A stretch of DNA of 64,000 bases from Paraburkholderia sp. Tr-20389 (GTDB lineage Bacteria > Pseudomonadota > Gammaproteobacteria > Burkholderiales > Burkholderiaceae): positions 62,001-126,000 of the forward strand of contig NZ_JAAGPD010000033.1 in NCBI RefSeq assembly GCF_017104565.1, written 5' to 3'. The position numbers were made by a program, and so were the translations under genes. The notes beneath the pieces were generated by a model. That model did not search any database. It worked only from the letters and a program-made list of their open reading frames with translations, and had not been told where the DNA came from. Positions 51,281 to 60,256 of this stretch are shown here, piece after piece; the stretch's first letter is position 1, and each line of letters starts with the position of its first letter.

Positions 51281-51794
51281 GTCGACTCCTCGTTAAAGCA
51301 TGGCCCGTCGAAGCGAATCATCCGGCTGCGCAGAACCTTACGGCCTGCTTGTGATGAACGCCTGCTGCCGCACATCGCGGCCGCTTGCGTGCGGGCGAAA
51401 ACGCATGCGCCGCGCGTCGTTGCGCCATGACAGCGAACGATGGGAGCGGCTTCACGCTGTATCGCAGCGTGACTATTGGCTTTCGCAACCGGCACGAACG
51501 ACCGGTCGCATGGCCTGCATCCTATCGGCTTGCCAGGGGCAGATAAATGCCAGCTAAATGAACACTCAATTTATCTAATTCAAACAATCGGGCGCCGGAA
51601 ACGTGCGGTGGCGGCCAATCGCTTGCTGGGTCAGGGTTTGCGGCGATGCATATGCACATGCACGGCGCAGATGGCAGCCCTATAGGCGTTACGCGGCACA
51701 GGGTCTTGCCTTGACATCGCAAGGCGCGCGTCCATACTCGGACGGTACTTTGCCGCCCGGCCACAACCTGTTTCCATCGCAAGGACACGATGTC
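51281..51794. other. Intergenic region upstream of DUF427 gene
   Basis: About 510 bases without a supported gene. A promoter for the downstream gene is visible near its right end (51711-51738). Confidence 0.5.
51711..51738 (+). promoter_or_regulatory. Sigma-70-type promoter of the DUF427 gene
   Basis: TTGACA (51711-51716) is a perfect -35 box, separated by 16 bases from CATACT (51733-51738), 4 of 6 matches to the -10 consensus. The start codon lies 56 bases downstream. Confidence 0.6.
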
Positions 51795-52172
51795 ATGCAC
51801 AAGACAGTGAAGATTCCCGGTCCCGAACATCCGATCACGATTGCGAAGAGCGGGTCGCGCGTCGTCGTGTCCGTTGCCGGACGCACGATCGCCGACAGCA
51901 CCGACGCGCTGTCTTTCCATGAAGCGTCTTACCCGGAAGTGCTTTACATTCCGCGCAAGGACGTGGACATGTCGCTGCTCGAACGTACCGATCATTCGAC
52001 CTATTGCCCGTATAAAGGCGAATGCAGCTACTACAGCATCCCTGCCGGCGGCGAGCGTTCCATCAATGCGGTGTGGAGCTACGAAAGCCCTTACGATGCC
52101 GTTGCATCGATCAAGGAACACGTCGCGTTCTACCGTGATCGCGTGGACGCCATCGCAGTCAGCGCGCAGTAA
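51795..52172 (+). CDS. DUF427 domain protein
   Basis: 125 residues of the DUF427 family, a small beta-rich fold of unknown activity. Diagnostic parts are VVVSVAGRTIADSTDALSFHEASYPEVLYIPRKDV, the Cys-containing TDHSTYCPYKGECSYYSI and VWSYESPYDAVASIKEHVAFY. Start ATG 51795 follows AAGGACACG. The His/Cys/Tyr content suggests a ligand- or metal-binding pocket. A good promoter lies 56 bases upstream, and an inverted repeat follows the stop. Confidence 0.87.
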   Translation: MHKTVKIPGPEHPITIAKSGSRVVVSVAGRTIADSTDALSFHEASYPEVLYIPRKDVDMSLLERTDHSTYCPYKGECSYYSIPAGGERSINAVWSYESPYDAVASIKEHVAFYRDRVDAIAVSAQ

Positions 52173-52181
52173 ATCAAAGAA

Positions 52182-52209
52182 GGATGGATCGCGTGCATGC
52201 AATCCATCC
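52182..52209 (+). terminator. Weak terminator-like inverted repeat
   Basis: GGATGGAT (52182-52189) pairs with ATCCATCC (52202-52209) with a 12-base loop; a mixed pyrimidine tract follows. Probably ends the DUF427 transcript. Confidence 0.5.
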
Positions 52210-52576
52210 GTTCCAATTTCTTCCTTTGAACAACGACGCATCGTCCGATTCGCGTCGTTGACGACACTGTCAAGCGTGACCCAGCGCGTGTTCCAGGCAC
52301 GCGCTCAAAGATGACACGCGTGACAAGCATCGATCTCCTCATACGCCCCGCCTGAACTCGCCGCTTCATCGCGGTGCAGCCGATCACGCAAATGACATAA
52401 ATGCGCGGAGAGCCGCATGTATGCACGCTTTCCGGGCATCGGATGCAGCCGGCATCAAATGAATTTTGTCTATTTTTTTCGGAACCTTCTTGCCGTAAGC
52501 TTTTCGTAAACACCATCGCGTTTGTCCGCGATGGACAGACTCCGTTCACTTCAGAACCCGGCAGGGAGCACGATCG
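52210..52576. other. Intergenic region upstream of the carbonic anhydrase gene
   Basis: About 370 bases with no gene. CCATCGCG (52513-52520) and CGCGATGG (52527-52534) form a perfect 8-bp hairpin 43 bases before the start codon, in the likely leader. Confidence 0.5.
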
Positions 52577-53242
52577 ATGAATCATCCAAAACGCCTATTG
52601 CTGTCCAATCTAGCGTGGTCGCAGGAAGTCTCGGCGCGCGAGCCCGAGTTCTTCACGGACCTGGCGCGCGGGCAGCAGCCGCGCATTCTGTGGATCGGTT
52701 GCTCCGATAGCCGCGTGCCCGCCGAGCGCATCACCAATGCGCAACCGGGCGAGCTGTTCGTCCATCGCAACATCGCGAACCTCTACACATCCGACGACGG
52801 CAACGCGTCGAGCGTGATCGAGTACGCGGTGCATGCGCTGAAGGTCGAGCATGTCGTGATCTGCGGACATCATCACTGCGGCGGTGTGCGCGCCGCGCTG
52901 TCGCCGCCTTCGGATGCGCTGCCTGTCGTGAACCGCCGCATTGCCGGCTTGCGCGATCTCGCCGAACGTCATCGCGACGAACTGCTTGCCATTGCTGATT
53001 TCGATGCGCGCGTCGATCGCTTTGCGGAACTCAACGTGATCGAGCAGGTGCGTCTGCTGCGCGAGTCGCCCATCGTGCGCCGCGCGCCGCGTCCGCCGCA
53101 GGTGCACGGCTGGATTTTCGGGCTGCGCGAAGGGCTGCTCACGCAACTCACCGATATGGACGAAGCGCGCGAAATTGCCGACACCCACGCCGATTCGCAC
53201 GCCGATTCGCGTGAGTCCATCGCCGTTTGCGACGCCGCCTAG
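52577..53242 (+). CDS. can: Beta-class carbonic anhydrase
   Basis: 221-residue zinc enzyme interconverting CO2 and bicarbonate. The zinc ligands are Cys42 (IGCSDSRV), Asp44 or water, His98 and Cys101 (CGHHHCGGV); the Asp44-Arg46 dyad is intact. GELFVHRNIAN is also conserved. The C-terminus contains a short repeat (ADTHADSHADSRES). GGGAGCACGATCG precedes the ATG. A SulP transporter gene follows 93 bases later on the same strand, suggesting joint bicarbonate supply, with the anhydrase trapping imported or diffused CO2. Confidence 0.94.
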   Translation: MNHPKRLLLSNLAWSQEVSAREPEFFTDLARGQQPRILWIGCSDSRVPAERITNAQPGELFVHRNIANLYTSDDGNASSVIEYAVHALKVEHVVICGHHHCGGVRAALSPPSDALPVVNRRIAGLRDLAERHRDELLAIADFDARVDRFAELNVIEQVRLLRESPIVRRAPRPPQVHGWIFGLREGLLTQLTDMDEAREIADTHADSHADSRESIAVCDAA

Positions 53243-53335
53243 CGACGTTTCAGGCGTTTCCTTTTTTCACTGAAGACCGAAGTGCCGCCGGCGCATCGCC
53301 GGGCGGCAGGGCTCAACTCGACCTTACGGATACCC

Positions 53336-54898
53336 ATGCACACTCCACCCGTTTCCCGTCTATCGAACCTGCGCAGCGACGTCTTCGCGGGCATCGTCGT
53401 GTTTCTCGTCGCGCTGCCGCTATGTCTCGGCATCGCCACTGCATCCGGCGTCGAGCCGTTTGCCGGGCTCGTGTCCGGCATCGTCGGCGGCCTGGTCGTC
53501 GCGCTGCTCAGCGGCTCGCATCTGAGTGTGAGCGGCCCGGCGGCCGGACTCGTGGTGATCGTCGTATCGGCGATCGCGTCGCTCGGCAGCTTCTCCGCGT
53601 TTCTCGCCGCGGTGCTGATCGCGGGCGCGCTGCAGGTCGGCTTCGGTCTGTTGCGTGCGGGACGCCTCGCGAGCTTCGTGCCCGTCGCCGTCATCAAGGG
53701 CATGCTGGCGTCCATCGGCATCATCCTGATCGTCAAGCAGATTCCACTCGGCGTGGGGCTGGAGAGCGGCGCCGATGCCGGTGTGGCTCACGCCGGCATG
53801 CTGGCGACGCCGTTCGGCGATGTCTCGATCGTGTCGGTCGTGCTCGTCGTCGTATCGGTCGCGATGCTGTTCGCGTGGGAGACGCCGCGCGCGAAGCGTT
53901 ACGCGCTCGTGCGCATGTTGCCGGGGCCGCTCGCGGCCGTCGCGCTCGGCATCGGTGCGACGCTCGCGCTCGACGTGCTCGCGCCCGCGCTTGCGCTGCC
54001 TTCCGGGCATCGCGTGTCGCTGGTGTCGCTGGATTCGTTCGCCGCGTTGGCGGGCGCGATCTCGATGCCGGACTTCACGCAGCTCGTCGATGCCGACGTG
54101 TGGCGCGTGGCGCTGACGCTGGCCGTCGTCGCGAGTCTGGAAACGCTGCTGAGTCTGGAAGCCGTCGAGCAGATCGATCCGAAGCGCCGTCGCGCGTCGC
54201 CGGATCGCGAACTGAAAGCGCAGGGCGTCGGCAACATGGTGGCGGCCGTGCTCGGCGGGTTGCCGCTGACGGCCGTGATCGTGCGCAGCTCGGCGAACGT
54301 GCACGCGGGCGCGCAGACGCGCATGTCGGCGGTGATTCACGGCGTGCTGCTGCTGGCGAGCGTGTTTGCGCTGACGGCGGTGCTGAATCTGATTCCGCTC
54401 GCGTGTCTCGCGGCGATCCTGATCCACACGGGCTACAAGCTCGCGAAGCCGGCCTTGTTCGCGGCGATGGCGCGCGAAGGCGTCGACCGTTTCGTTCCGT
54501 TCGTGGCGACGATCGTCGGCGTGCTGGCGACGGATCTGCTGATCGGCATCGGTATCGGCATTGCGACGAGCGCGCTGCTCGCGATGCGCGCGAACCTCTC
54601 ACGCACGTTCACGCTGACGCGTCACGACGATCACTATCTGCTGGTGCTGCGCAAGGACGCGACGTTTCTGTCGAAGCCGATGCTCACGCACTGCCTGGGG
54701 CAGATTCCCGACCGCGCGACGGTGCTGATCGACGCCGAACGCGCCGATTTCATCGACCGGGATATCCGCGATGCGCTCGACGCGTTCGTCGGCGAGGCGG
54801 CGCGCCGCCAGATTACCGTCGAGCGTCTGCGCTGGCCTGAGCCGGCGGCGCAGGAAGGGCGCGCGCTGCTGCCGTCGCTGCGTGCGACGACGGGCTGA
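53336..54898 (+). CDS. SulP-family anion transporter (probable bicarbonate/sulfate)
   Basis: 520-residue inner-membrane transporter of the SLC26/SulP family. The transmembrane part (about residues 1-400) includes VFLVALPLCLGIATASGVEPFAGLVSGIVGGL, GSHLSVSGPAAG (anion-site region) and ASLETLLSLEAVEQIDPKRR. The C-terminal part (LTRHDDHYLLVLRKDATFLSKPML) resembles a shortened STAS domain. Many SulP genes paired with a carbonic anhydrase carry bicarbonate (BicA-like), and the arrangement here supports that; sulfate cannot be excluded. Start ATG 53336 is used over 53282 because the longer start lacks a ribosome-binding site. Confidence 0.9.
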   Translation: MHTPPVSRLSNLRSDVFAGIVVFLVALPLCLGIATASGVEPFAGLVSGIVGGLVVALLSGSHLSVSGPAAGLVVIVVSAIASLGSFSAFLAAVLIAGALQVGFGLLRAGRLASFVPVAVIKGMLASIGIILIVKQIPLGVGLESGADAGVAHAGMLATPFGDVSIVSVVLVVVSVAMLFAWETPRAKRYALVRMLPGPLAAVALGIGATLALDVLAPALALPSGHRVSLVSLDSFAALAGAISMPDFTQLVDADVWRVALTLAVVASLETLLSLEAVEQIDPKRRRASPDRELKAQGVGNMVAAVLGGLPLTAVIVRSSANVHAGAQTRMSAVIHGVLLLASVFALTAVLNLIPLACLAAILIHTGYKLAKPALFAAMAREGVDRFVPFVATIVGVLATDLLIGIGIGIATSALLAMRANLSRTFTLTRHDDHYLLVLRKDATFLSKPMLTHCLGQIPDRATVLIDAERADFIDRDIRDALDAFVGEAARRQITVERLRWPEPAAQEGRALLPSLRATTG

Positions 54899-55048
54899 TG
54901 TGCAAAAAGGGCGCGATGGCGCGCGGAGCTGGCGCGCATCGGAAGACGAAGACTGACGGAGAAGCCGAGGCTCGCGGCAGGCGAGCCGGCTGGGAGGCGA
55001 GGGCGCTGAACCGCTGCCGGACGGCGCGCTCGCCGGATCGCCGGGAAA

Positions 55049-55192
55049 TTACTCGGCGATCGAATAGCGCGACGGGCGCGCCTGCTTCGCCTTCGACGGA
55101 CGCTCGATGCGGGGGCTCGCACCGCGGATGAACAGCACCGCGCACAGCGCCACCATTGCCCAGATCGAGAGAAGTACAGTCAAAACGTTCAT
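55049..55192 (-). CDS. Small membrane protein (47 residues)
   Basis: Encodes MNVLTVLLSIWAMVALC, then AVLFIRGASPR and a basic tail ending RYSIAE. One N-terminal membrane helix (residues 3-22) and a cytoplasmic basic tail are predicted. CTGGAATTGGAA precedes the ATG, with GGAA at reasonable distance. It lies upstream of the next minus-strand gene but 73 bases separate them. Small size and helix make a regulatory subunit or stress peptide possible; no family recognised. Confidence 0.5.
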   Translation of the reverse strand: MNVLTVLLSIWAMVALCAVLFIRGASPRIERPSKAKQARPSRYSIAE

Positions 55193-55264
55193 TTCCAATT
55201 CCAGTCAGCCGGCGCGGCAGTTGCTGTTGCTACGTTCAATTTGTTCCGTCGCGTGAGCGGCGGG

Positions 55265-55549
55265 TCAATGGGTGGTGTGACGGACTTCACCATCGAACAG
55301 AAGCTCGTCGATCAGCCGGGTGGTCAGCGCGAGCTGCTTTTCCAGCGATTCGCGCGCCGCTTCCGCGCTCGCCGCATCGCCACGCGCCACGGCAGCGTGC
55401 GTCTGGGTGGCGAGGCGCAGTACCGTGTCGGACGCGAGCTGCAGGCCGCGCATCAGCTCGGCCTCCGGATAGGTCCGCTGGCTGTTCGAATCCTGTGCTT
55501 CGTGGGCACTGGGCTCGAACGGATCGCTTCTGTCATGACGGGAAGACAT
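55265..55549 (-). CDS. Small helical cytoplasmic protein, unknown function
   Basis: 94 residues. The N-terminus is polar (SSRHDRSDPFEPSAHEAQDS), the remainder strongly helical: AELMRGLQLASDTVLRLATQTHAAVARGDAASAEAARESLEKQLALTTRLIDELL. This could form a coiled-coil hairpin. GAGGAG lies six bases before the ATG, a very good ribosome-binding site, so it is probably expressed. It reads towards the 47-residue membrane protein on the same strand. No family recognised. Confidence 0.62.
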   Translation of the reverse strand: MSSRHDRSDPFEPSAHEAQDSNSQRTYPEAELMRGLQLASDTVLRLATQTHAAVARGDAASAEAARESLEKQLALTTRLIDELLFDGEVRHTTH

Positions 55550-55891
55550 TTCAGGCTCCTCAGTGCATTTGCACGACTGCAGTGTGCGCCTGGAGGTCTT
55601 TTTTCAATCTGTCGAACAGAGGCCGAATTCCGATTCATACCGCCGACATCGAAATCTGCCTGTGCCAGGCGGGGACGCCCGTTCTCTTTTTCACGACCGC
55701 CGAATAGTAAGCAACTGTTAGCGCGCGGTCTGCACGTAAAGGCCCTGGGTTGTGCGGGCCCCTTTCTTGCGCACGCTGGCGGCGCGACCGCACGCGTCCG
55801 CCGCGTAGCGCGCCGTAACCAGCCGTCACAAGTGGTCACGAACACCTTCTGAAGCGTCTGCTCAAATGCTACGTAGAGAGGGAGAACGATC
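55550..55891. other. Divergent intergenic region
   Basis: About 340 bases between two divergent starts; no gene, repeat or clear promoter was seen. Confidence 0.45.
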
Positions 55892-56083
55892 ATGAAAAAA
55901 CTTCTGATGCTGGCAGCCGTCGCCCTGGCGACGATCGGTCTGGGGGGATGCGTCGTCGCGCCGCCGTACGGATATGGGTACGCACCGGCCTACGGCTACG
56001 CGCCGGGGTACTACGCGGGGCCGTCTGTGAGCGTCGGCGTCGGCTATAGCTGTTGCTGGGGGCACGGCGGCTGGCATCGGTGA
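55892..56083 (+). CDS. Small Tyr/Gly-rich lipoprotein
   Basis: 63 residues with a lipoprotein signal (LMLAAVALATIGLGGC, lipidated Cys20). The mature part is Tyr/Gly/Pro/Ala-rich (YGYGYAPAYGYAPGYYAG), followed by SVSVGVGYSCCWGHGGWHR, with two adjacent cysteines and a His/Trp-rich end. GGGAGAACGATC precedes the ATG. Similar short Tyr-rich lipoproteins occur in Burkholderia envelopes with no known role; the CC and His residues could bind metal. Confidence 0.7.
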   Translation: MKKLLMLAAVALATIGLGGCVVAPPYGYGYAPAYGYAPGYYAGPSVSVGVGYSCCWGHGGWHR

Positions 56084-56255
56084 TATATGGGTGGGCGCGC
56101 GCGCGTTTCGGTCGGGATTTGTATGCCGGGCCGTTCGGCTTCGCACACTCGTGGGGCGCGTCTGAGGTACGATCTCGGGACAGAAGACGTCTGCTCGACA
56201 GCGGCGTCGTTCTGGCACGACGTTTTCGCCACACCACCTACGTTTTCACACCAGC

Positions 56256-56447
56256 ATGGACTACCGCGTTACCTACGAGCACAGCCTCGCCACCGCCCCC
56301 GACGACTACATCGTGAATGTGCCGTCGCAACTGGTGTCGGACGTGCCGCCGAACATCCCCAAGGCACTCTTGCCCGAAGTGATCGAGAAGCTGATTCTCG
56401 AACGTTCCCCGCGCATCGGCCGGATCCGCAACCTGAGACTCATCTGA
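56256..56447 (+). CDS. Short hypothetical protein
   Basis: 63 residues: MDYRVTYEHSLATAPDDY, then IVNVPSQLVSDVPPNIPKAL and a basic helical end (IEKLILERSPRIGRIRNLRLI). There is no signal peptide or membrane helix. No strong ribosome-binding site is seen (GCAAACC region absent; only CCAGC before ATG). Codon use agrees with neighbouring genes, with G/C in third positions, so it is probably real. No family recognised. Confidence 0.5.
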   Translation: MDYRVTYEHSLATAPDDYIVNVPSQLVSDVPPNIPKALLPEVIEKLILERSPRIGRIRNLRLI

Positions 56448-56578
56448 CGCGCATTTTTCTCCGTTTCTCTACGGCTGCCTGGGTGCCTGCGTGATCATCG
56501 GCCGGCACGCATGCCGGCCAGCTTGAAAACAGTCCGGCCGTCCCACATGTGCGGCTCTCGCTAATCGGGAGCTTGATC

Positions 56579-57604
56579 ATGGGAAGCCGTCCCCGTTTTA
56601 TCGACGATCTGTCGGGCGCGCTGCCAAGCGCCGCTTCGCCCGGATCGTCCAGCGACGACGCACTCCTCGACACCTATTCGCGCACCGTCATCGATGCGCT
56701 CGAACGGGTGCGGGCGGCTGTCGTCTTCATTACCGTCGAGCGCCGCGTGCCAGGCGCACCGGAGCGCTCCGCGCGAGCGGGCACTGGCTCGGGTTTCCTC
56801 TTCACGCCCGACGGTTATCTTTTGACCAACAGCCACGTCGTGCATGGCGCGACGCATATTCGCGTGCAGCTTGCCGACGGCACGAAATTCGACGCCGATC
56901 TGGTCGGCGACGATCCGCACAGCGATCTTGCCGTGTTACGCATTGGCTCGCCGGAGCCGTTGCCGCATGTTGTGCTTGGCGAGTCGGGCAAGCTGCGCGT
57001 CGGCCAGATTGCGATTGCCGTCGGCAATCCGCTCGGACTCGAGCAGACGGTCACGGCGGGCGTGGTGTCCGCGCTGGGCCGCTCGCTGCGTTCGAATTCC
57101 GGACGCATGATCTATGACGTGATCCAGACGGATGCCGCGCTCAATCCGGGCAATTCCGGCGGGCCGCTGATCAATTCGGCGGGGCAGGTGATCGGCGTGA
57201 ACACGGCGATCATTCCGGGCGCGCAGTCGATCAGCTTCGCGACGGCCATCGATACCGCGAAGTGGGTGATCATGCAGATCTTCGCGCATGGGCGCGTGCG
57301 GCGTGCTTATATCGGCGTCGCCGGGACGACGACGGCGCTGCCGCGCCGTGTGCAGCGGTATTTCGGACTCGAATCGCAGAGTGGCGTGCGGGTGATGGAA
57401 ATCGTCAAGGGGTCGCCGGCTGCCGTTGGCGGGTTGCGGGTCGATGACACCATTGTTGCTGTCGATGGGGTTTTTGTCGAAGGTGTCGACGCTTTGCAGC
57501 GTGCGCTCGATGGGTCGAAGATCGAGCGTGAAGTTCTCGTTACTGTTTTGCGCGGCGCGCAGCGGGTTGAGGTTTTGGTTTTGCCTGCTGAGCAGGTGGT
57601 GTAG
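56579..57604 (+). CDS. S1C-family serine protease with PDZ domain (DegP-like), no signal peptide
   Basis: 341 residues. The trypsin-like domain has the complete triad: His86 (TNSHVVHG), Asp116 (HSDLAVLRIG) and Ser193 (PGNSGGPL). One PDZ domain follows (about 245-335: GVRVMEIVKGSPAAVGGLRVDDTIVAVDG). Unlike DegP/DegS, no signal peptide or membrane anchor is visible; the N-terminus is Ser/Asp-rich (LSGALPSAASPGSSSDD). The start at 56579 is set by GGGAG seven bases upstream. It may act in the cytoplasm or be exported otherwise. Substrates unknown; PDZ-mediated activation is likely. Confidence 0.88.
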   Translation: MGSRPRFIDDLSGALPSAASPGSSSDDALLDTYSRTVIDALERVRAAVVFITVERRVPGAPERSARAGTGSGFLFTPDGYLLTNSHVVHGATHIRVQLADGTKFDADLVGDDPHSDLAVLRIGSPEPLPHVVLGESGKLRVGQIAIAVGNPLGLEQTVTAGVVSALGRSLRSNSGRMIYDVIQTDAALNPGNSGGPLINSAGQVIGVNTAIIPGAQSISFATAIDTAKWVIMQIFAHGRVRRAYIGVAGTTTALPRRVQRYFGLESQSGVRVMEIVKGSPAAVGGLRVDDTIVAVDGVFVEGVDALQRALDGSKIEREVLVTVLRGAQRVEVLVLPAEQVV

Positions 57605-57689
57605 GTTTTTTTTTGCACTGCTTGCGGCTTGGTGTTGTTGATGTTTGCTGGCATCCGGGCGCTGGCATCCGCGTTTTGCCTTCGTGATT

Positions 57690-57765
57690 CATGCGTTGCC
57701 CCTGTGCGGGGCGGCACCTACTTTTCTTTGCAGCGGCAAAGAAAAGTAGGCAAAAGAAAGCCGCT
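57690..57765 (+). repeat. Left 76-bp arm of the inverted repeat
   Basis: Perfect reverse complement of 58209-58284. It contains an internal dyad, CCTACTTTTCTTTGC with GCAAAGAAAAGTAGG, able to form a 15-bp-class hairpin with AGCG loop region. Confidence 0.9.
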
Positions 57766-58208
57766 AACCCCGCCAATCCTTGACGTTTGCCCAGGCGCTC
57801 TCAACGTCCCCGTCCTGTGCGCGGCATCGTGCTATTTCACGTGCGTTGCCAGCGTGCTGACCTCACGCATCACCCACTACACACGCCCGCGTCACGGACT
57901 GCCTTACCAAAAAGTCCGCGGCCGCCCAGGTGGCAAACTATGTGTAGGCCGTCGCGCTGGAGGTGCACCACTCCGGACTGAAAAGAGGGATCGGTGTCGT
58001 AGGATCGCCAACGCGTACGATGCGACAACCTACACACAGTTTGCCACCTGGACGGCGCAGACGAATCGCCGCCGCTGGCTGCCTGCGGGTGATTGGAGTG
58101 GGTGATGCGCTATTCAAGGCGCTGGCAACGCGCGTTGAAACGGGTGTTGCCGTGTGGAGTGCGGGACCCGTTGGGGGCCCGCAGGCAATCACTAGCACTG
58201 GCGGTGTG

Positions 58209-58284
58209 AGCGGCTTTCTTTTGCCTACTTTTCTTTGCCGCTGCAAAGAAAAGTAGGTGCCGCCCCGCACAGGGGCAACGCATG
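58209..58284 (-). repeat. Right 76-bp arm of the inverted repeat
   Basis: Identical, on the opposite strand, to 57690-57765. It lies 112 bases past the stop codon of phnE, between that gene and the central part of the element. Confidence 0.9.
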
Positions 58285-58396
58285 AAGTACGAAGGCAAGA
58301 CGCGGATGCCAGCAAAAGCGCGAAAGCAAAAAGCAAAACCGAAAAGCAAAACCGAAAACCAAAACCGGCATAGCCCGCGCCACGAAGGCAAAACCC

Positions 58397-59239
58397 TTAA
58401 ATCACCCGCTCGCGAAGCCGAGCAGACACCACATCAATAACGGTAACAACCACAACAACCATCAACATAACAGCGGCAGTCTGCGAATAATTGAATGAGC
58501 GAATAGACTCATAAAGCACAACGCCGATGCCCCCGGCGCCCACCATCCCTACGACCATCGCCGACCGCACATTCGATTCGAACCGATACAACGCATACGA
58601 GATCCACAGCGGCATAACCTGCGGCAGCACGCCATAAACAATCTCATCGAGACTCGTCGCGCCCGTAGCGCGCACACCTTCCGCGGGACGCGGATCAATA
58701 GCCTCGACGGCTTCGGCAAAAAGCTTGGCAAGCACACCCGTCGTGTGCACCCACAGTGCAAGCACACCCGCAAACGGCCCAAGCCCGACCGCGACGATGA
58801 ACAGCATCGCGAACACCATTTCGTTGATCGCGCGGCACGCGTCCATCAGACGGCGCACGGGCTGCACGACCCAGGCGGGCGCCATGTTGTTCGCGGACAG
58901 CAGCCCGAACGGAATCGCGCACACAATGGAAAGCGCCGTGCCCCACACCGCGACCGCGAGCGTCACACCCATCTCGTGCAGATACGTGCGCCACTCTGTG
59001 AAGTCCGGCGGAAAGAAGTCTTTCGCGAACTGCCCCATGTTGCCCGAATCGGACAGCAGATCGAGCGGACGCATGTCGGCGGCTTGCCACGACAGGCCGA
59101 GCACCGCGATCAACGCGATCCAGCCAAGCAGCGAAACCCAGCTGCGTTTGCCCGCCGCCGCAGCCGTCGCTTTCCGCGAGGGCGGCGGCGGAGCGGTCGA
59201 AGGCGTCGAGCGATCGGCGCTCAGGTCGGCTGCGTTCAT
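58397..59239 (-). CDS. phnE: Phosphonate/phosphite ABC transporter permease
   Basis: 280-residue inner-membrane permease of the PhnE type, with about six helices. A Pro/Ala-rich N-terminus precedes the first helix ([15 protein letters not shown]). The coupling (EAA-like) segment is [32 protein letters not shown], and [20 protein letters not shown] is typical of PhnE. The start overlaps the phnD stop (ATGA). It is the last gene of phnC-phnD-phnE. C-P lyase or phosphonatase genes are absent here, so the imported compound (phosphonate, phosphite or phosphate ester) is undecided. Confidence 0.93.
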   Translation of the reverse strand: MNAADLSADRSTPSTAPPPPSRKATAAAAGKRSWVSLLGWIALIAVLGLSWQAADMRPLDLLSDSGNMGQFAKDFFPPDFTEWRTYLHEMGVTLAVAVWGTALSIVCAIPFGLLSANNMAPAWVVQPVRRLMDACRAINEMVFAMLFIVAVGLGPFAGVLALWVHTTGVLAKLFAEAVEAIDPRPAEGVRATGATSLDEIVYGVLPQVMPLWISYALYRFESNVRSAMVVGMVGAGGIGVVLYESIRSFNYSQTAAVMLMVVVVVTVIDVVSARLRERVI

Positions 59240-60204
59240 TGCTTTTGCGTGTTCAGTGCGGACAGCTTCGCGTCGATCGCGGCCATCTGCGTCTTGCGGT
59301 CAGCGTCCGACAGCGACGCATCGGCTTCGATCTTCTGCTTCTGCTCGAACAGCTTGATCTGGCGAATCGGCTGCAACTGCGCATCGGACGACGGCGAGAA
59401 ACCGCTATAGCTGAAGATGTTCGCCATCACCGACTTCTCGCGCGCATCGGTCTTCGCGTAGTTGTAGAAGAACTTGCGCAACTTGTCCTTGGTCGCGTCC
59501 GGCAGATCCTTGCGCCACACCAGCGGGTCCGACGGAATCAGCGGCGATTGCCACAGCACGCGCACCTGCGCGAAACGGTCGGGATGCTGCTTCTTCAACG
59601 TGTCGAGCATCTCGGTGTTGTTCGTCGCGATGTCCACCTTGTTGTTCACGACGGCAAGCAGGTTCGCTTCGTGGCTCGACGGCAGCACCGTCTTGAACGA
59701 CGTGCGCACAGGCGCGTTGTGCTGCGCGAACAGGTAATAGCCGGGAACCAGCGAGCCCGACGTCGAGTTCGGATCGCCGAAGCCGAGCGTCACGTCCTTG
59801 CTGTTCTTGAAGACATCGTCGAGCGTCTTGAAGCGGCTGTTCGCGTTCGTGATCAGCACCGAGTAATAGCCGGCGTCGCCGTTCGCGTACGTGGTCTTCG
59901 CGAATACTTCGCCATTCGAACGATCGACGGCTTCGATCGCCGATGCGTTGCCGAGATACGCAACCTGCACCTTGTTGAAGCGCATGCCTTCGATGATGCC
60001 CGCGTAGTCGGTTGCGAAGAACGCCTTGACGTTCAGACCCGTCTGCTTGTTCAGATCGTCGATGAGCGGCTGCCAGCGCTGCTTGAGCACGGCCGACGAA
60101 TCGGTCGAGATGATGCCGAGATTCACGTCTTCGGCATGAGCGGCGAAGCTGGCGAAAGCCGACACGGCCGCAACGCCGACGAGCAGAGAGCGCAGAAATT
60201 TCAT
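59236..60204 (-). CDS. phnD: Phosphonate/phosphite-binding periplasmic protein
   Basis: 322-residue substrate-binding protein. Signal peptide [18 protein letters not shown], cleavage after AHA. Family motifs include [48 protein letters not shown] and [18 protein letters not shown], where Ser/Thr residues bind the phosphorus oxyanion. A helical C-terminal tail ([33 protein letters not shown]) extends beyond the usual fold. It lies 52 bases after phnC and overlaps phnE. The start at 60204 follows CTGGAACAG. Confidence 0.94.
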   Translation of the reverse strand: MKFLRSLLVGVAAVSAFASFAAHAEDVNLGIISTDSSAVLKQRWQPLIDDLNKQTGLNVKAFFATDYAGIIEGMRFNKVQVAYLGNASAIEAVDRSNGEVFAKTTYANGDAGYYSVLITNANSRFKTLDDVFKNSKDVTLGFGDPNSTSGSLVPGYYLFAQHNAPVRTSFKTVLPSSHEANLLAVVNNKVDIATNNTEMLDTLKKQHPDRFAQVRVLWQSPLIPSDPLVWRKDLPDATKDKLRKFFYNYAKTDAREKSVMANIFSYSGFSPSSDAQLQPIRQIKLFEQKQKIEADASLSDADRKTQMAAIDAKLSALNTQKQ

Positions 60205-60256
60205 GTTCTGTTCCAGGTGAGTGAGTCGGGTACAGCGTTTCTTTCCGGAAAGGGAA

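Larger units (their letters stand above)
57690..58284. repeat. Head-to-head pair of long intergenic repeats
   Basis: Two inverted copies of a roughly 260-base element. The outer 76 bases (57690-57765 and 58209-58284) are perfectly complementary and each contains the CCTACTTTTC...GAAAAGTAGG hairpin common in Burkholderiaceae intergenic DNA. The inner parts are diverged but still match: 57844-57854 with 58120-58130, 57867-57878 with 58097-58108, and 57926-57948 with 58029-58051 (22 of 23 positions). About 65 bases lie at the centre. No transposase or credible gene is present; frames on both strands share a translated repeat and look spurious. Confidence 0.9.

Noticed and set aside
57629-58105. 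158-codon frame through the left repeat arm
   Set aside because: Its conserved part (GTYFSLQRQRKVGKRKPL) is simply the translated repeat and recurs in the opposite frame of the other arm.
57938-58336. 132-codon frame through the right repeat arm
   Set aside because: Same translated repeat; no ribosome-binding site or domain.
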